DNA of 40,486 nucleotides from Desulfobacterales bacterium (lineage in GTDB: Bacteria; Desulfobacterota; Desulfobacteria; Desulfobacterales; SURF-7), in the NCBI GenBank assembly GCA_028277765.1, contig JANQFQ010000084.1, positions 1 to 40,486 on the forward strand, read 5' to 3'. Shown here piece after piece: positions 25,430-33,681 of this stretch. The number at the start of each line of letters is the position of its first letter. Position 1 is the first letter of the stretch. The position numbers and the translations under genes were made by a program. The notes under the pieces were generated by a model. It was not told the origin of the DNA. It searched no databases and was given only the letters and a program-made list of their open reading frames with translations.

Positions 25430-26605
25430 TTAATACGGCATATATTTATTTAATTTACTTTCAAGATTATCAGCGGTTTCCCAATCTACAACACTATTAT
25501 TATCCAGGCAAAATTGCTGGACATCTATTCTTTGAAGATTAAATCTTGCAGCTGCCATCTCAGTATATTGTTCAAACGCTTTAGACCAAATAACATAATT
25601 AAATAACAAATTTTCTCTTATAATCATCTCGTTAGAATGCCGCTTTCCTTTTTCAAGGATAAAGTAAAAAGTGTTTTTTTCATTATAAAATATATTAGGG
25701 CTATATGGTAAACTAACTAAGATTAACTTAAAATTGTATTTTTCACCAAGCGCCAATGCTTCCTGTAAATTTATATCATAATTCTTAATGGATAGCGAAA
25801 TACCAAGATCAATAATCGCATCATTATCTGAGGCTGGTTCAGAAATCATATCATCGAAGTTTGATTTACTATCTGATAATTTGGATAAAAATATTTTTTT
25901 TCTTAACGAACGGCTCATCAGACTATAAAATTTTGAATACTTTTCAAAAGTAGCATCAACTCTAAAGAAAAAATCTTTTGTTTTTCTTAAAACAAAATAC
26001 CTTTTGGCTTTTAACTGTATTGGATCAGACTCTGCCTTGAACAATTTGTCTTTATTCCGTAGCGGACCATAGTGCACTATATGATACTCATTAAACCAGT
26101 TTGCCCAAAAAACATAATCTGGAACGTTTTCACGACAGATATTATTCTTTAATTTTTCTATTGAAAAGTCAGATTGCTGGCAAGCTTCAGAAAAATTCCG
26201 TACCTGAAATCCCAAATGCGTTCCAAGTTTTTCAAATTCTCTAGGCCAGGATGAGATTGAAGTACCTTCAGATGTTGATCCTCCAAAAACCCATATTTTC
26301 ACTTCTTTTTCAGGGATTTTATTGTTTTTTATAAAAGAAGAAAATATTACTTCTGCTGTCCTCTTGTTCCCAAACACTGTTTTATGCATGTAATCTGTAA
26401 AAGCTTTTTTTTCAAATTCAGTTAACTTTTTTTGATCAGTTACATACACATTCTTTTCAACTGAAGTTATTGTGTCACGATTTGTATCATCGACAAAGAC
26501 CCTGACGGTTATTTCAACTAACAGAAAAAAAATTATATATACAAGGAAGCCATAAAATGTGTATATGAACTTCTGTTTAAGTTTTTTAAAATGACGAAAA
26601 ACCAT
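25430..26605 (-). CDS. Membrane-anchored SGNH-like protein of unknown function
   Basis: An N-terminal anchor (about 12-35) precedes an extracytoplasmic domain with FGGSTSEG (Ser110), matching block I of SGNH-like proteins. Asn and Trp residues in FWANWFNEYH may form block III. The usual C-terminal D-x-x-H is not seen: the protein ends soon after RIDVQQFCLD, so it may be shortened or inactive. It is visibly more AT-rich than its neighbours, suggesting separate acquisition. It lies between the leftward ATP-grasp unit and the divergent glycosyltransferase. A role in acyl decoration of the locus product is possible but unproven. Confidence 0.55.
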   Translation of the reverse strand: MVFRHFKKLKQKFIYTFYGFLVYIIFFLLVEITVRVFVDDTNRDTITSVEKNVYVTDQKKLTEFEKKAFTDYMHKTVFGNKRTAEVIFSSFIKNNKIPEKEVKIWVFGGSTSEGTSISSWPREFEKLGTHLGFQVRNFSEACQQSDFSIEKLKNNICRENVPDYVFWANWFNEYHIVHYGPLRNKDKLFKAESDPIQLKAKRYFVLRKTKDFFFRVDATFEKYSKFYSLMSRSLRKKIFLSKLSDSKSNFDDMISEPASDNDAIIDLGISLSIKNYDINLQEALALGEKYNFKLILVSLPYSPNIFYNEKNTFYFILEKGKRHSNEMIIRENLLFNYVIWSKAFEQYTEMAAARFNLQRIDVQQFCLDNNSVVDWETADNLESKLNKYMPY

Positions 26606-27024
26606 AAAAAAACAAATACCAGTTTAATGTTGTTAAAATAATAATATTAATTTATATATTATCAATTATGATTGAAAAAAATTCAACTATCATCGATATT
26701 ACGTTTAAACAGTAGCCCTTTCATAATACAATCCCTTATTTTTTGTAAAGGTTTTAACATGTTTCAATAATATATCATTATCAGGGCAACTGTGAAACAA
26801 TCTCAATAGATAAAATCGCACTATTCTCCGAATTATGTCCTGTATATCGAACCCTTTTTTTTAAATAAATATTACTGATTGTATTCAATTGAATATCCTT
26901 AAATATTTTGGGTATCTAAAATTAAGGCGACATCTAGGTTGAAAAATAGATAAAAGAATGTGATAAAGACTTTTCCGGTTTTTTTACGGAAAAGAATGAA
27001 AACTATATTAAAGGATCAGACAAA
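26606..27024. other. AT-rich divergent spacer with small palindromes
   Basis: This 419-bp gap separates two divergent genes and must hold their promoters. I see no strong consensus promoter. TATTCAATTGAATA (26882-26895) is a perfect 14-bp palindrome. CTTTTCCG and CGGAAAAG (26970-26977, 26987-26994) form an 8-bp hairpin with a T-rich loop in the leader of the glycosyltransferase. No ORF is credible. Confidence 0.4.
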
Positions 27025-28053
27025 TTGACATCAACCATCTGTGTCATCATCCCGGCATATAATGCAGCTTCAACAATAAAGGGAGTGGTCAGCCAGGCAT
27101 TAAAACACATACCCATGGTGATTGTGGCAGATGACGGATCAACAGATGATACAGCAAAAATTGCTACTGAAGCTGGCGCGCAGGTCATTATTATTGATCA
27201 AAACAAGGGCAAGGGTAATGCCCTGAAAACATTATTCAAAAAAGCTTCTGACATGGGGTATGATGCCTTTATCAGCCTCGATGCGGACGCTCAGCATGAT
27301 CCAGATGAAATCCCTTTGTTTATTAATGCCAATGCACAATACCCAGATGATCTTATTGTGGGATCACGCATGCATGAGCATGATAAAATCCCCCGCGCAC
27401 GCTTTAATTCAATGTATATTGCAAGGTTTTTTGTCTGCTTTGCTGCAAACCAGTTTATTGAAGACACCCAGTGCGGCTTCCGGCTCTATCCCCGCTCCCT
27501 GATCGAAAAAATCTGCCTGACATCAGAACGATATGCCACTGAAACAGAAGCTCTCATCAAAACAGGAGATATGGGTTTCACTGTAAGACACGTGAAGATC
27601 AGGGCCATATATGAAGACAATGGCAGTCATTTCAAGGCAGTAAAAGATGTTGGTGCCATAACAGCTTATGTTGTTTCTTATTTTCCCTTAAAATGGTTCA
27701 TTGAAGGGATTACATCTGACAAACCGTATACGTATTCTAAAAATAACCTTCGTGATCTTATCGGGCGGAACGAAATTACGAATATCATCTACCAGACCTT
27801 TACCGCCTTACTGATCATCCCCTTAATGTGGTTCTACCTGATCGAATTTCATCTTTTTTCCTTGTTCATAAAAAATAATTTCGCGTCCTACAGAAAGATT
27901 AGTCAAAAATTTTACATCCTAACCCTGGCCACACAAATGCTGCCTTTGCTGGTATTCATCACCGCAACAGATAAACTGCTTAACGCTTTAGGTATTAACC
28001 TGAAGCTGCCGGACAGGTTTATTGATACTTTTTATCCGCATATGTGGGGATAA
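27025..28053 (+). CDS. Family 2 glycosyltransferase with C-terminal membrane helices
   Basis: The GT-A fold is clear: VIIPAYNAA (7-15), ADDGSTDDT (35-43), NKGKGNALK (60-68), the metal-binding DAD (86-88) and DTQCGFRLYP. Two hydrophobic segments near residues 255-275 and 300-320 anchor it to the inner membrane, as in polyprenyl-phosphate sugar transferases and the GT2 enzymes of polyene/lipid clusters. The sugar and acceptor are unknown. The start is TTG at 27025, with AAAGGA about 10 bases upstream. It is the first gene of the rightward unit ending in the ketosynthases. Confidence 0.88.
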   Translation: MTSTICVIIPAYNAASTIKGVVSQALKHIPMVIVADDGSTDDTAKIATEAGAQVIIIDQNKGKGNALKTLFKKASDMGYDAFISLDADAQHDPDEIPLFINANAQYPDDLIVGSRMHEHDKIPRARFNSMYIARFFVCFAANQFIEDTQCGFRLYPRSLIEKICLTSERYATETEALIKTGDMGFTVRHVKIRAIYEDNGSHFKAVKDVGAITAYVVSYFPLKWFIEGITSDKPYTYSKNNLRDLIGRNEITNIIYQTFTALLIIPLMWFYLIEFHLFSLFIKNNFASYRKISQKFYILTLATQMLPLLVFITATDKLLNALGINLKLPDRFIDTFYPHMWG

Positions 28054-28068
28054 CTATTGAATAATCAT

Positions 28069-28110
28069 TGTTGGATTGGTTCGATTGGTTTTATTGGTTA
28101 CATTGGTATT
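28069..28110 (+). repeat. ATTGGTT mini-repeats
   Basis: GATTGGTTC, GATTGGTTTT, ATTGGTTAC and ATTGGTATT follow one another with a period of about 9-10 bp. A similar stretch lies at 31436-31480, again between genes of this cluster. Confidence 0.6.
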
Positions 28111-28257
28111 AATTCAGAATTCTAATCAATTTATTTTAAAATATTTAAGCCACAGTCCCGCACAGATATACCCTGGATCCCAAAAGAACTTGAACAAAAA
28201 ATACTCATATGGTACATCCTATAAACTTGAGTAATTGACAATGCTATTGATAACCAT

Positions 28258-28998
28258 ATGAATTTTAAAGATAAAAAAGTGCTTGTCACTGGCGGCACCA
28301 AAGGTATCGGGAAAACTGTAGCTCTCGCCTTTGCTAGCCAGGGCGCTAGTGTGGGGGTGAATTATGCGACTGATGATCAGAGTGCTTCAGATCTTGAAAA
28401 AGAGCTGCAACAAATGTCATCAGATTATCTGCTGTTAAAAGCAGATGTCTCTTCAGCCGATGAAGTAGAAACCATGATCAGACAAGTTCTTGACCAATGG
28501 GAAAGAATCGACATCCTTGTAAACAACGCGGGGATCATAAGAGACAAAATGCTCCTTTTTTTAGGAGAAGAAGACTGGGACAGGGTTATCAATACAAATC
28601 TTAAAGGCACCTACCTCTGCTCAAGGGCGGTTTTAAAAGAGATGATTTCGCAAAAATCCGGTCGGATCATCAACATGGCATCCCCCAGCGCGATCACGGG
28701 CAGGCAGGCCCAGACAAATTATTCAGCTTCAAAAGGCGGCATTATCTCTTTTACAAAATCCCTGTCAAAAGAGGTCGCGAGAATCGGTATCACCGTTAAC
28801 GCTATTTGTCCTGGTATTATCGACACACCAATGACACAGGAACTTAAAGAGGCTACAAAAAAAGAACTGCTCTCCATGATCCCCATGGGTAAATTCGGAA
28901 AAACCGATAATGTGGCTGACGGAGTCCTTTTTCTGGCATCGGAAAAAGCAGCGTATATAACCGGGCAAGTACTTGCTATAGATGGTGGTTTGACGTGA
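28258..28998 (+). CDS. FabG-like 3-oxoacyl-ACP reductase
   Basis: This is a classical short-chain dehydrogenase of 246 residues: TGGTKGIG cofactor loop (11-18), NNAG (89-92), catalytic Asn114, Ser142, Tyr155 and Lys159 (YSASK), and the C-terminal YITGQVLAIDGG typical of FabG. It should reduce the 3-keto group of an ACP-bound chain with NADPH. With the downstream ACP and ketosynthases it supplies the ketoreduction step of the type II pathway. The ATG at 28258 lacks a good ribosome site. A second, housekeeping fabG would be expected elsewhere. Confidence 0.92.
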   Translation: MNFKDKKVLVTGGTKGIGKTVALAFASQGASVGVNYATDDQSASDLEKELQQMSSDYLLLKADVSSADEVETMIRQVLDQWERIDILVNNAGIIRDKMLLFLGEEDWDRVINTNLKGTYLCSRAVLKEMISQKSGRIINMASPSAITGRQAQTNYSASKGGIISFTKSLSKEVARIGITVNAICPGIIDTPMTQELKEATKKELLSMIPMGKFGKTDNVADGVLFLASEKAAYITGQVLAIDGGLT

Positions 28999-29003
28999 TA
29001 CTG

Positions 29004-29121
29004 TATAAAGCTGAGTTGAATAGTAAACGACACTATTCAACTCAGCTTTATACCGAAAATGGCATAAGTTTCGTTTGAATAGTAAACGACACTATTCAAC
29101 TCAGCTTTATAACTTTAGGCA
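29004..29121. repeat. Perfect 21-bp hairpin repeat plus partial second copy
   Basis: The arms 29004-29024 and 29032-29052 are exact reverse complements over 21 bases, with loop AAACGAC (29025-29031). A second, partial copy follows (29073-29112), sharing GAATAGT-AAACGAC-ACTATTC, and the unit ends in ACTTTAGGCACT. Relatives are at 38165-38245, and short relics at 5282-5293 and 10025-10036. It lies between the reductase stop and the ACP gene and could pause or process the transcript; no T-run follows. Confidence 0.85.
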
Positions 29122-29203
29122 CTTTGCATGATATGTTGATCTCTTTTTCTTGTAATGAGGAACATGTAATAACAGCGTAAACTAAAAGGAGTATAAGCAA
29201 CAA

Positions 29204-29485
29204 TTGAATCAGACAACAGTAGATAACACAGAAGCACTGGGTGAATTTCTAAAGCAGATGATCATCGACACACTCAGGTTAGAAGAAGTTATGCCTGAAC
29301 ATATTGAAAATGACGCACCACTTTTTGTCGAAGGCCTTGGGCTTGATTCCATAGACGCGCTTGAGCTGGTTGTCGCCATAGAAAAAAATTTTAATGTGAT
29401 TATAGAAGACGAAGAAGTCGGGCAAAGGGCGTTTTCCTCAATCAATGCACTCACTAAGTTTGTGCAGGATGAATATAAAGGATAA
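29204..29485 (+). CDS. Acyl carrier protein
   Basis: The 93-residue acidic protein has the phosphopantetheine attachment site at Ser49 in LGLDSIDALEL, followed by VVAIEKNFNV. The DSIDALEL form, rather than the DSLDTVEL of housekeeping AcpP, is what I recall from carrier proteins of aryl-polyene/flexirubin-type clusters. It would carry the growing chain for the KS/reductase set. The start is TTG at 29204 with AAAGGAG about 12 bases upstream. The thioesterase gene begins 5 bp after its stop. Confidence 0.92.
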   Translation: MNQTTVDNTEALGEFLKQMIIDTLRLEEVMPEHIENDAPLFVEGLGLDSIDALELVVAIEKNFNVIIEDEEVGQRAFSSINALTKFVQDEYKG

Positions 29486-29490
29486 ATGTC

Positions 29491-29916
29491 TTGAAATGGC
29501 TTGAAACCGAAGAGACAGTCCGTTTTAACGAAATCGATGAGTGGGGTATGGCCTGGTACGGCAACTATATGGCTTGGTTTGAAGCCGGGCGCCTGGCTAT
29601 CCTCCGTGAATTTGACCTTATGCCGTCTCAGATGAATGATATCGGTTTTATCGCTCCAGTAATAAATCTGCAATGTGACTACAAGCACCCGGCTGTCTGC
29701 GGTGACAGGATTGTCATCAGAACAACTGCCATAAAACCTGAAATTGCTGCCCTGATATTTAAATTCGAAATCCTCCGCAAAGATGACAGCGCCCTCCTTG
29801 CAAAAGGAGAAACAACCCAGGTCCTTCAGGATTTAAATAGAAAAATGATTTATCGAATCAGCGGCGAACTGGAGAAACGGTTAGATAAGCTCATTGCATT
29901 CTGCAGCGAAGACTGA
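29491..29916 (+). CDS. Hot-dog-fold acyl thioesterase (4HBT/YbgC-like)
   Basis: The 141-residue protein begins TVRFNEIDEWGMAWYGNYMAWFEAGR, the YbgC/4-hydroxybenzoyl-CoA thioesterase signature with catalytic Asp16 and the conserved Asn-Tyr and Phe-Glu-x-x-Arg elements. It should hydrolyse acyl-ACP or acyl-CoA thioesters. A similar protein is usual in aryl-polyene clusters, where it may release or proofread chains. The TTG at 29491 lies 5 bp after the ACP stop, so translation is probably coupled. Confidence 0.88.
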   Translation: MKWLETEETVRFNEIDEWGMAWYGNYMAWFEAGRLAILREFDLMPSQMNDIGFIAPVINLQCDYKHPAVCGDRIVIRTTAIKPEIAALIFKFEILRKDDSALLAKGETTQVLQDLNRKMIYRISGELEKRLDKLIAFCSED

Positions 29917-29970
29917 GCTGGCAGATAGAAAATTTGAAGGTAAGAAGACAGAAAGATATGAGGTAAAATA

Positions 29971-30050
29971 TGATGGGCGTTTTGAGCCTTTGTATTTTAT
30001 ACATTTGAATTTGTTTCGATTTTCGTGATTCGGATTTCGGATTTATTTTG
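29971..30050 (+). repeat. Family-5 repeat upstream of ketosynthase 1
   Basis: GCGTTTTGAGCC, ACATTTGAATTTGTTTCG and GATTCGGATTTCGGATTT match the copy at 31490-31562 upstream of ketosynthase 2, in the same orientation. It ends about 40 bp before the start codon. Confidence 0.75.
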
Positions 30051-30091
30051 TATCCAGCATCAAGGATCCTCCAAAAAGCGACTCATATACC

Positions 30092-31330
30092 TTGAAAAAA
30101 TCACACACCACAAATCATAACCGCCGCGTTGTCATAACCGCTCTCGGCATTATCACCGCAATAGGCGAAACAGTACCTGCTTTTACAGAGGGTCTGTTCA
30201 ATGGTAAATGCGGAATTGGACCGGTGACTATCTTTGATACCAAGGATTTCCCCTGTCAGCAGGCAGCACAGGTAAAAAAAGAAAATCTTGAAACCCAATT
30301 CAAACCAAAAGAGATCAAGCGGGTGTCTAGGTGTGATTTGCTGGGCCTTATCGCGGCCAAAGAAGCTATATCCAATGTCGGACTTGAATTAAAAAAACTG
30401 AGCACAGACCGTATCAGTGTCATCATGGGCGGCGGAGCAGGTGGTGTGCGATCATGGGAACAGCACCGGCGGGCAATATGGTCAGGAGATCAAAGGCCGG
30501 CCCCTTCCCTGCTGTTTCCCTATTCCGCGTGTACCCTCACAGACCTTATTGCAAACACTTACAAAATCACTGGGCCAAGATCGACAATAACCACTGCATG
30601 CTCTTCCAGCACCACATCCATTGGATACGGTTTTGACCTGATCCAAAACAACACCTGCGACATTGCCATAACCGGCGGTGCAGAATCCCTAACTGAATTA
30701 ACATTTTCCGGCTTTAATTCCCTGCGTGTTATGGATCCTGAATACTGCCGCCCCTTTGATAAGAACCGGCAGGGTCTGTCTCTTGGAGAAGGCGCGGCCG
30801 TTATTATACTTGAAGAATATGAACATGCTATTAACAGGAACGCGGATATTTTTGCCGAAGTTCTAGGTTATGCCATAAACGCAGATGCCTATCACATGAC
30901 ATCCCCTGATCCTGGAGGCAAAGGCATGGGAAACGTCATGTCATCAGCTTTAAAAAATTCAGACATTACCACTGATGATATAGATTATATTAACGCTCAC
31001 GGCACAGCCACAAAAGCAAATGATAAAGCTGAAACCATGGCCATAAAAAAAGTATTCGGCCCAGACAAGGCTGAAAAGCTTGCGATCAGTTCAACGAAAT
31101 CGATGGTCGGCCACTGTCTTGGCGCTTCCGGGGCCATAGAAGCAGGTGCAGCAATTCTGTCTCTAACCCAGCAGACAGTCCCGCCCACCATTCATCTTAA
31201 CGAACCTGATCCTGACTGCGATCTTGACTATGTGCCAAACAAAGCAAGACCGATGAATATTACAATCGCCATGAGTAATTCTTTTGCGTTTGGAGGGAAT
31301 AATAGTTGTATCATTTTTAAAAAGATTTGA
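30092..31330 (+). CDS. Beta-ketoacyl-ACP synthase (FabF-like, catalytic)
   Basis: The 412-residue thiolase-fold enzyme has the full elongating-KS triad: Cys170 in TACSSS, His303 in NAHGTAT and His341 in GHCLGASGA. It should decarboxylate malonyl-ACP and extend an acyl chain by two carbons. It is followed by a ketosynthase homologue lacking these residues, which suggests a KS/CLF heterodimer as in type II polyketide and aryl-polyene systems. The start is TTG at 30092, without a clear Shine-Dalgarno, just after a repeat; the conserved domain begins at RRVVITALG (11-19). Confidence 0.93.
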   Translation: MKKSHTTNHNRRVVITALGIITAIGETVPAFTEGLFNGKCGIGPVTIFDTKDFPCQQAAQVKKENLETQFKPKEIKRVSRCDLLGLIAAKEAISNVGLELKKLSTDRISVIMGGGAGGVRSWEQHRRAIWSGDQRPAPSLLFPYSACTLTDLIANTYKITGPRSTITTACSSSTTSIGYGFDLIQNNTCDIAITGGAESLTELTFSGFNSLRVMDPEYCRPFDKNRQGLSLGEGAAVIILEEYEHAINRNADIFAEVLGYAINADAYHMTSPDPGGKGMGNVMSSALKNSDITTDDIDYINAHGTATKANDKAETMAIKKVFGPDKAEKLAISSTKSMVGHCLGASGAIEAGAAILSLTQQTVPPTIHLNEPDPDCDLDYVPNKARPMNITIAMSNSFAFGGNNSCIIFKKI

Positions 31331-31435
31331 TGAAGGGATGCTAGATACTGGATACTAGATGCTGGATAAAATCTTGGAGCGTAGTAAGGAAAACAGAGTG
31401 TCGGAGATACTGGATGAATTTGAATAAAAATAGTT

Positions 31436-31562
31436 CATTGGTTTTTTATTGGTTCTATTGATTAAAAATGATGAATTGGTTAGGTCTTAATGGACGTTTT
31501 GAGCCTTCGGACTTTGAACATTTAAATTTGTTTCGGATTTCGATATTCGGATTTCGGATTTA
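31436..31562 (+). repeat. ATTGGTT mini-repeats and family-5 repeat upstream of ketosynthase 2
   Basis: ATTGGTT-like mini-repeats (31436-31480) are followed by a family-5 copy (31490-31562: GACGTTTTGAGCC, AAATTTGTTTCGGATTTCG, ATATTCGGATTTCGGATTT). It ends under 40 bp from the next start. Upstream, 31338-31365 holds GATACTGGATACTAGATGCTGG-like short repeats. Confidence 0.7.
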
Positions 31563-31599
31563 ATAAATATCGAGCATCCATAATTTTTCATCAAGGTAT

Positions 31600-32832
31600 A
31601 TGTCAGAAGTCGTAATAACAGGAATCGGAGTAATCAGCTCCCTCGGCACCGGCCGTGAGATCTTCTGGAAGAACTGTATCCAGGCAAACTCCGGCATAAA
31701 GAAAGTTACTTTATTTGAGACTGACCAATTTGTTTCAGACATGGCAGGCTTTGTTGATGATTTTACACCATCTCAATATATGAAACCCATGGCATACAGG
31801 CGACTGAGCAGGATTTCGCGCATGGCTGTATGCGCCAGTATAGAAGCAATCCAGGACAGTAGTATTGACATGGATTCTGTTGAGAAAGACAGAATTGCAG
31901 TGATACTCGGTACTGCCTATGGAAGCAGTACCCATGTTGAGGACTTTTATGTCAGCCTCTTGAAAGACGGCCCGCGAGGCGCCCAGCCCTTCCTGTTTCC
32001 TGAAACAGTACCCAACGCCCCTGCCAGCCATATAGCCATTTTCCATAAAATAACCGGCCCAAACACAACATTCTGCCACAATGACATATCCGCAGAAAGC
32101 GCCATCCTTTATGCAAAAAACCTTCTAGAGCAAGACAAGGCTGACATCGTCATTACTGGTGGTGCTGATGAACTGTCGGAAATGGCATATTCATCCTACA
32201 ACACCCTTGGTGTTCTAAATCCAGTCAGATCTACAGATAATGAAAACGATTATCTTGTTCCAGGTAAAGGGATTATTCTTGGAGAAGGCGCGGGCATTTT
32301 GGTAATGGAAAGAGCAGATAATGCAAAAAAACGCGGAGCTAAAATCTACGGGAAAATAAGCTCAGGCGTGATTACCGGCGGAACAGCGTCAGTAGGAAAA
32401 TACGATGAAACCGGAAGCCAGGTCACAAGGTCAATGGAATTAGCTATTGAACAGGCAGAACTTGAACATACCGATATCGACCAGATCGATATTTCATCAA
32501 ACCTTTCAGGTGTACTTGAAAAAATTGAACACAATTCTCTAAACAAACTTTTTAATGACAAGCTTGATAGCATTCATGTCACGCCCCTTAAATATCTCAT
32601 GGGCGATTTTGGCGGTGCTGGAACAATACGGTCAGCAGCCATTCTCCTGAGCCTTCACACTCAGCATTTCCTCCCCTTTCATCCCTCAAGGATGTTAAGC
32701 AACTCCATGAAACCACCATTTACCTGGAACACGAGCAATAAAAATTCAGAAGCGTCTTTACGGAATATCCTGATGACAACCACCACTTTTGGCGGTGGTA
32801 GTATTAGTATTGTGTTTAAGAAGTGCGGGTAG
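31600..32832 (+). CDS. Ketosynthase homologue without active-site residues (chain-length-factor-like)
   Basis: The fold-defining segments of a 410-residue KS are kept (VVITGIGVISSLG, KITGP, ITGGADELSEMAYSSYNTLGVL, GEGAGILVMER, TTTFGGGSISIVF). All catalytic positions are replaced. By alignment with the upstream KS, the Cys170 position is Asp162, the first His (NAHGT) becomes ISSNL and the second His (GHCLGASG) becomes GDFGGAG. The reading frame is intact, so this is not decay. It should pair with the catalytic KS and set chain length, as CLF proteins do. AAGG precedes the ATG. Confidence 0.87.
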   Translation: MSEVVITGIGVISSLGTGREIFWKNCIQANSGIKKVTLFETDQFVSDMAGFVDDFTPSQYMKPMAYRRLSRISRMAVCASIEAIQDSSIDMDSVEKDRIAVILGTAYGSSTHVEDFYVSLLKDGPRGAQPFLFPETVPNAPASHIAIFHKITGPNTTFCHNDISAESAILYAKNLLEQDKADIVITGGADELSEMAYSSYNTLGVLNPVRSTDNENDYLVPGKGIILGEGAGILVMERADNAKKRGAKIYGKISSGVITGGTASVGKYDETGSQVTRSMELAIEQAELEHTDIDQIDISSNLSGVLEKIEHNSLNKLFNDKLDSIHVTPLKYLMGDFGGAGTIRSAAILLSLHTQHFLPFHPSRMLSNSMKPPFTWNTSNKNSEASLRNILMTTTTFGGGSISIVFKKCG

Positions 32833-32844
32833 ATAGTTTTTATA

Positions 32845-32963
32845 ACACTTATAAAATCTTTAAAAGAATTGAGTTGTAAGTTATCTGCTTTTGGGCTATA
32901 GGACTTTTAAAAAAGTGTATATAGTTGTTATAAATACACATTTATTACATTTTTTATAAGTGT
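32845..32963. repeat. Short element bounded by 12-bp inverted repeats
   Basis: ACACTTATAAAA (32845-32856) and TTTTATAAGTGT (32952-32963) bound 119 bp of AT-rich non-coding DNA. A GCGGGCACGGAGACCCGCCCC element (33001-33021) follows before the lipoprotein gene. Confidence 0.45.
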
Positions 32964-33058
32964 GGACAGTATAAAAGGCTAAGGATGATGATCTTTTTGA
33001 GCGGGCACGGAGACCCGCCCCTGCAAAAATAAATATAAATCGAATAAAGGAGAAAATA

Positions 33059-33505
33059 ATGAAACTACCACAACCAATAATAATTCTTTTTTTATCAATC
33101 ATCTTGAGTTCATGTGTTACGGTTCAACCTTCTTTGCAAAAAACTGAATATGTTTCAACTATCGGTGGAGGATTTGGGATAGATCAACCAAAAGAGTTGA
33201 TCTATTATGGTATGTCTTTTAAGTTAATCAAATCATTTGATAAAGATATTTATGCTGTTGCTGAATTCGAAAATCCAGAAGGAGGAAATGCATTTTATAC
33301 ATCCATTAAAATTCCAGCAAACCAGAAGCGTATCGATATTCAATCAGAAAAGTTTAAACGAATAGAAAATAATAAAAACTATAATGTAAATTTGCGGTTA
33401 TACCATGATGAAGCACAAACCAGCTTAATCACAATACATAGCCAAGAAGTACGGTTTTCAATTGATCCTGCTATGGCAAAAGCTCTGGGTATCGGACTGA
33501 TTTAA
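33059..33505 (+). CDS. Lipoprotein of unknown function
   Basis: A lipoprotein signal peptide with lipobox LSSC (Cys19) is followed by a 130-residue mature part rich in beta-strand patterns (DIYAVAEFENPEGG, KNYNVNLRLYHDE). No enzymatic motif is recognised. AAAGGAG seven bases before the ATG gives a strong start. It follows the CLF-like gene by 226 bp of repeat DNA, so co-transcription with the cluster is uncertain. It is AT-rich relative to the ketosynthases. Aryl-polyene loci often include a small lipoprotein, but similarity to those cannot be judged here. Confidence 0.75.
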   Translation: MKLPQPIIILFLSIILSSCVTVQPSLQKTEYVSTIGGGFGIDQPKELIYYGMSFKLIKSFDKDIYAVAEFENPEGGNAFYTSIKIPANQKRIDIQSEKFKRIENNKNYNVNLRLYHDEAQTSLITIHSQEVRFSIDPAMAKALGIGLI

Positions 33506-33545
33506 CTACCAACAATATTATGAAAAGGTTATGCTAATATGTTAT

Positions 33546-33672
33546 CGTAGGGAGGGCTATGCCCGCCAAAACATTAGCATACCTTGCTTGTCAGTTGCTG
33601 GTGGGCACAGCCCCCCTTACATTTTTTTTATTATATCTGTTATCTGTGGGTTGCTCCGTTTAACCCAACAAC
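33546..33672. repeat. Facing GTAGGGAGGGC/GGTGGGCACAGCCCC palindromic elements and GTTGGGTT relic
   Basis: CGTAGGGAGGGCTATGCCCGCC (33545-33566) and GGTGGGCACAGCCCCCC (33600-33616) belong to the GTAGGGTGGGC family in opposite orientation. CGTTTAACCCAACAAC (33657-33672) belongs to the GTAGGTTGGG family and abuts the end of the 975-residue protein gene. Confidence 0.65.
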
Positions 33673-33681
33673 TAATTGTAA

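Noticed and set aside
31600-32832. Second ketosynthase considered a pseudogene
   Set aside because: The frame is intact over 410 codons, fold motifs are kept and the replacements hit specifically the catalytic residues, as in chain-length factors.
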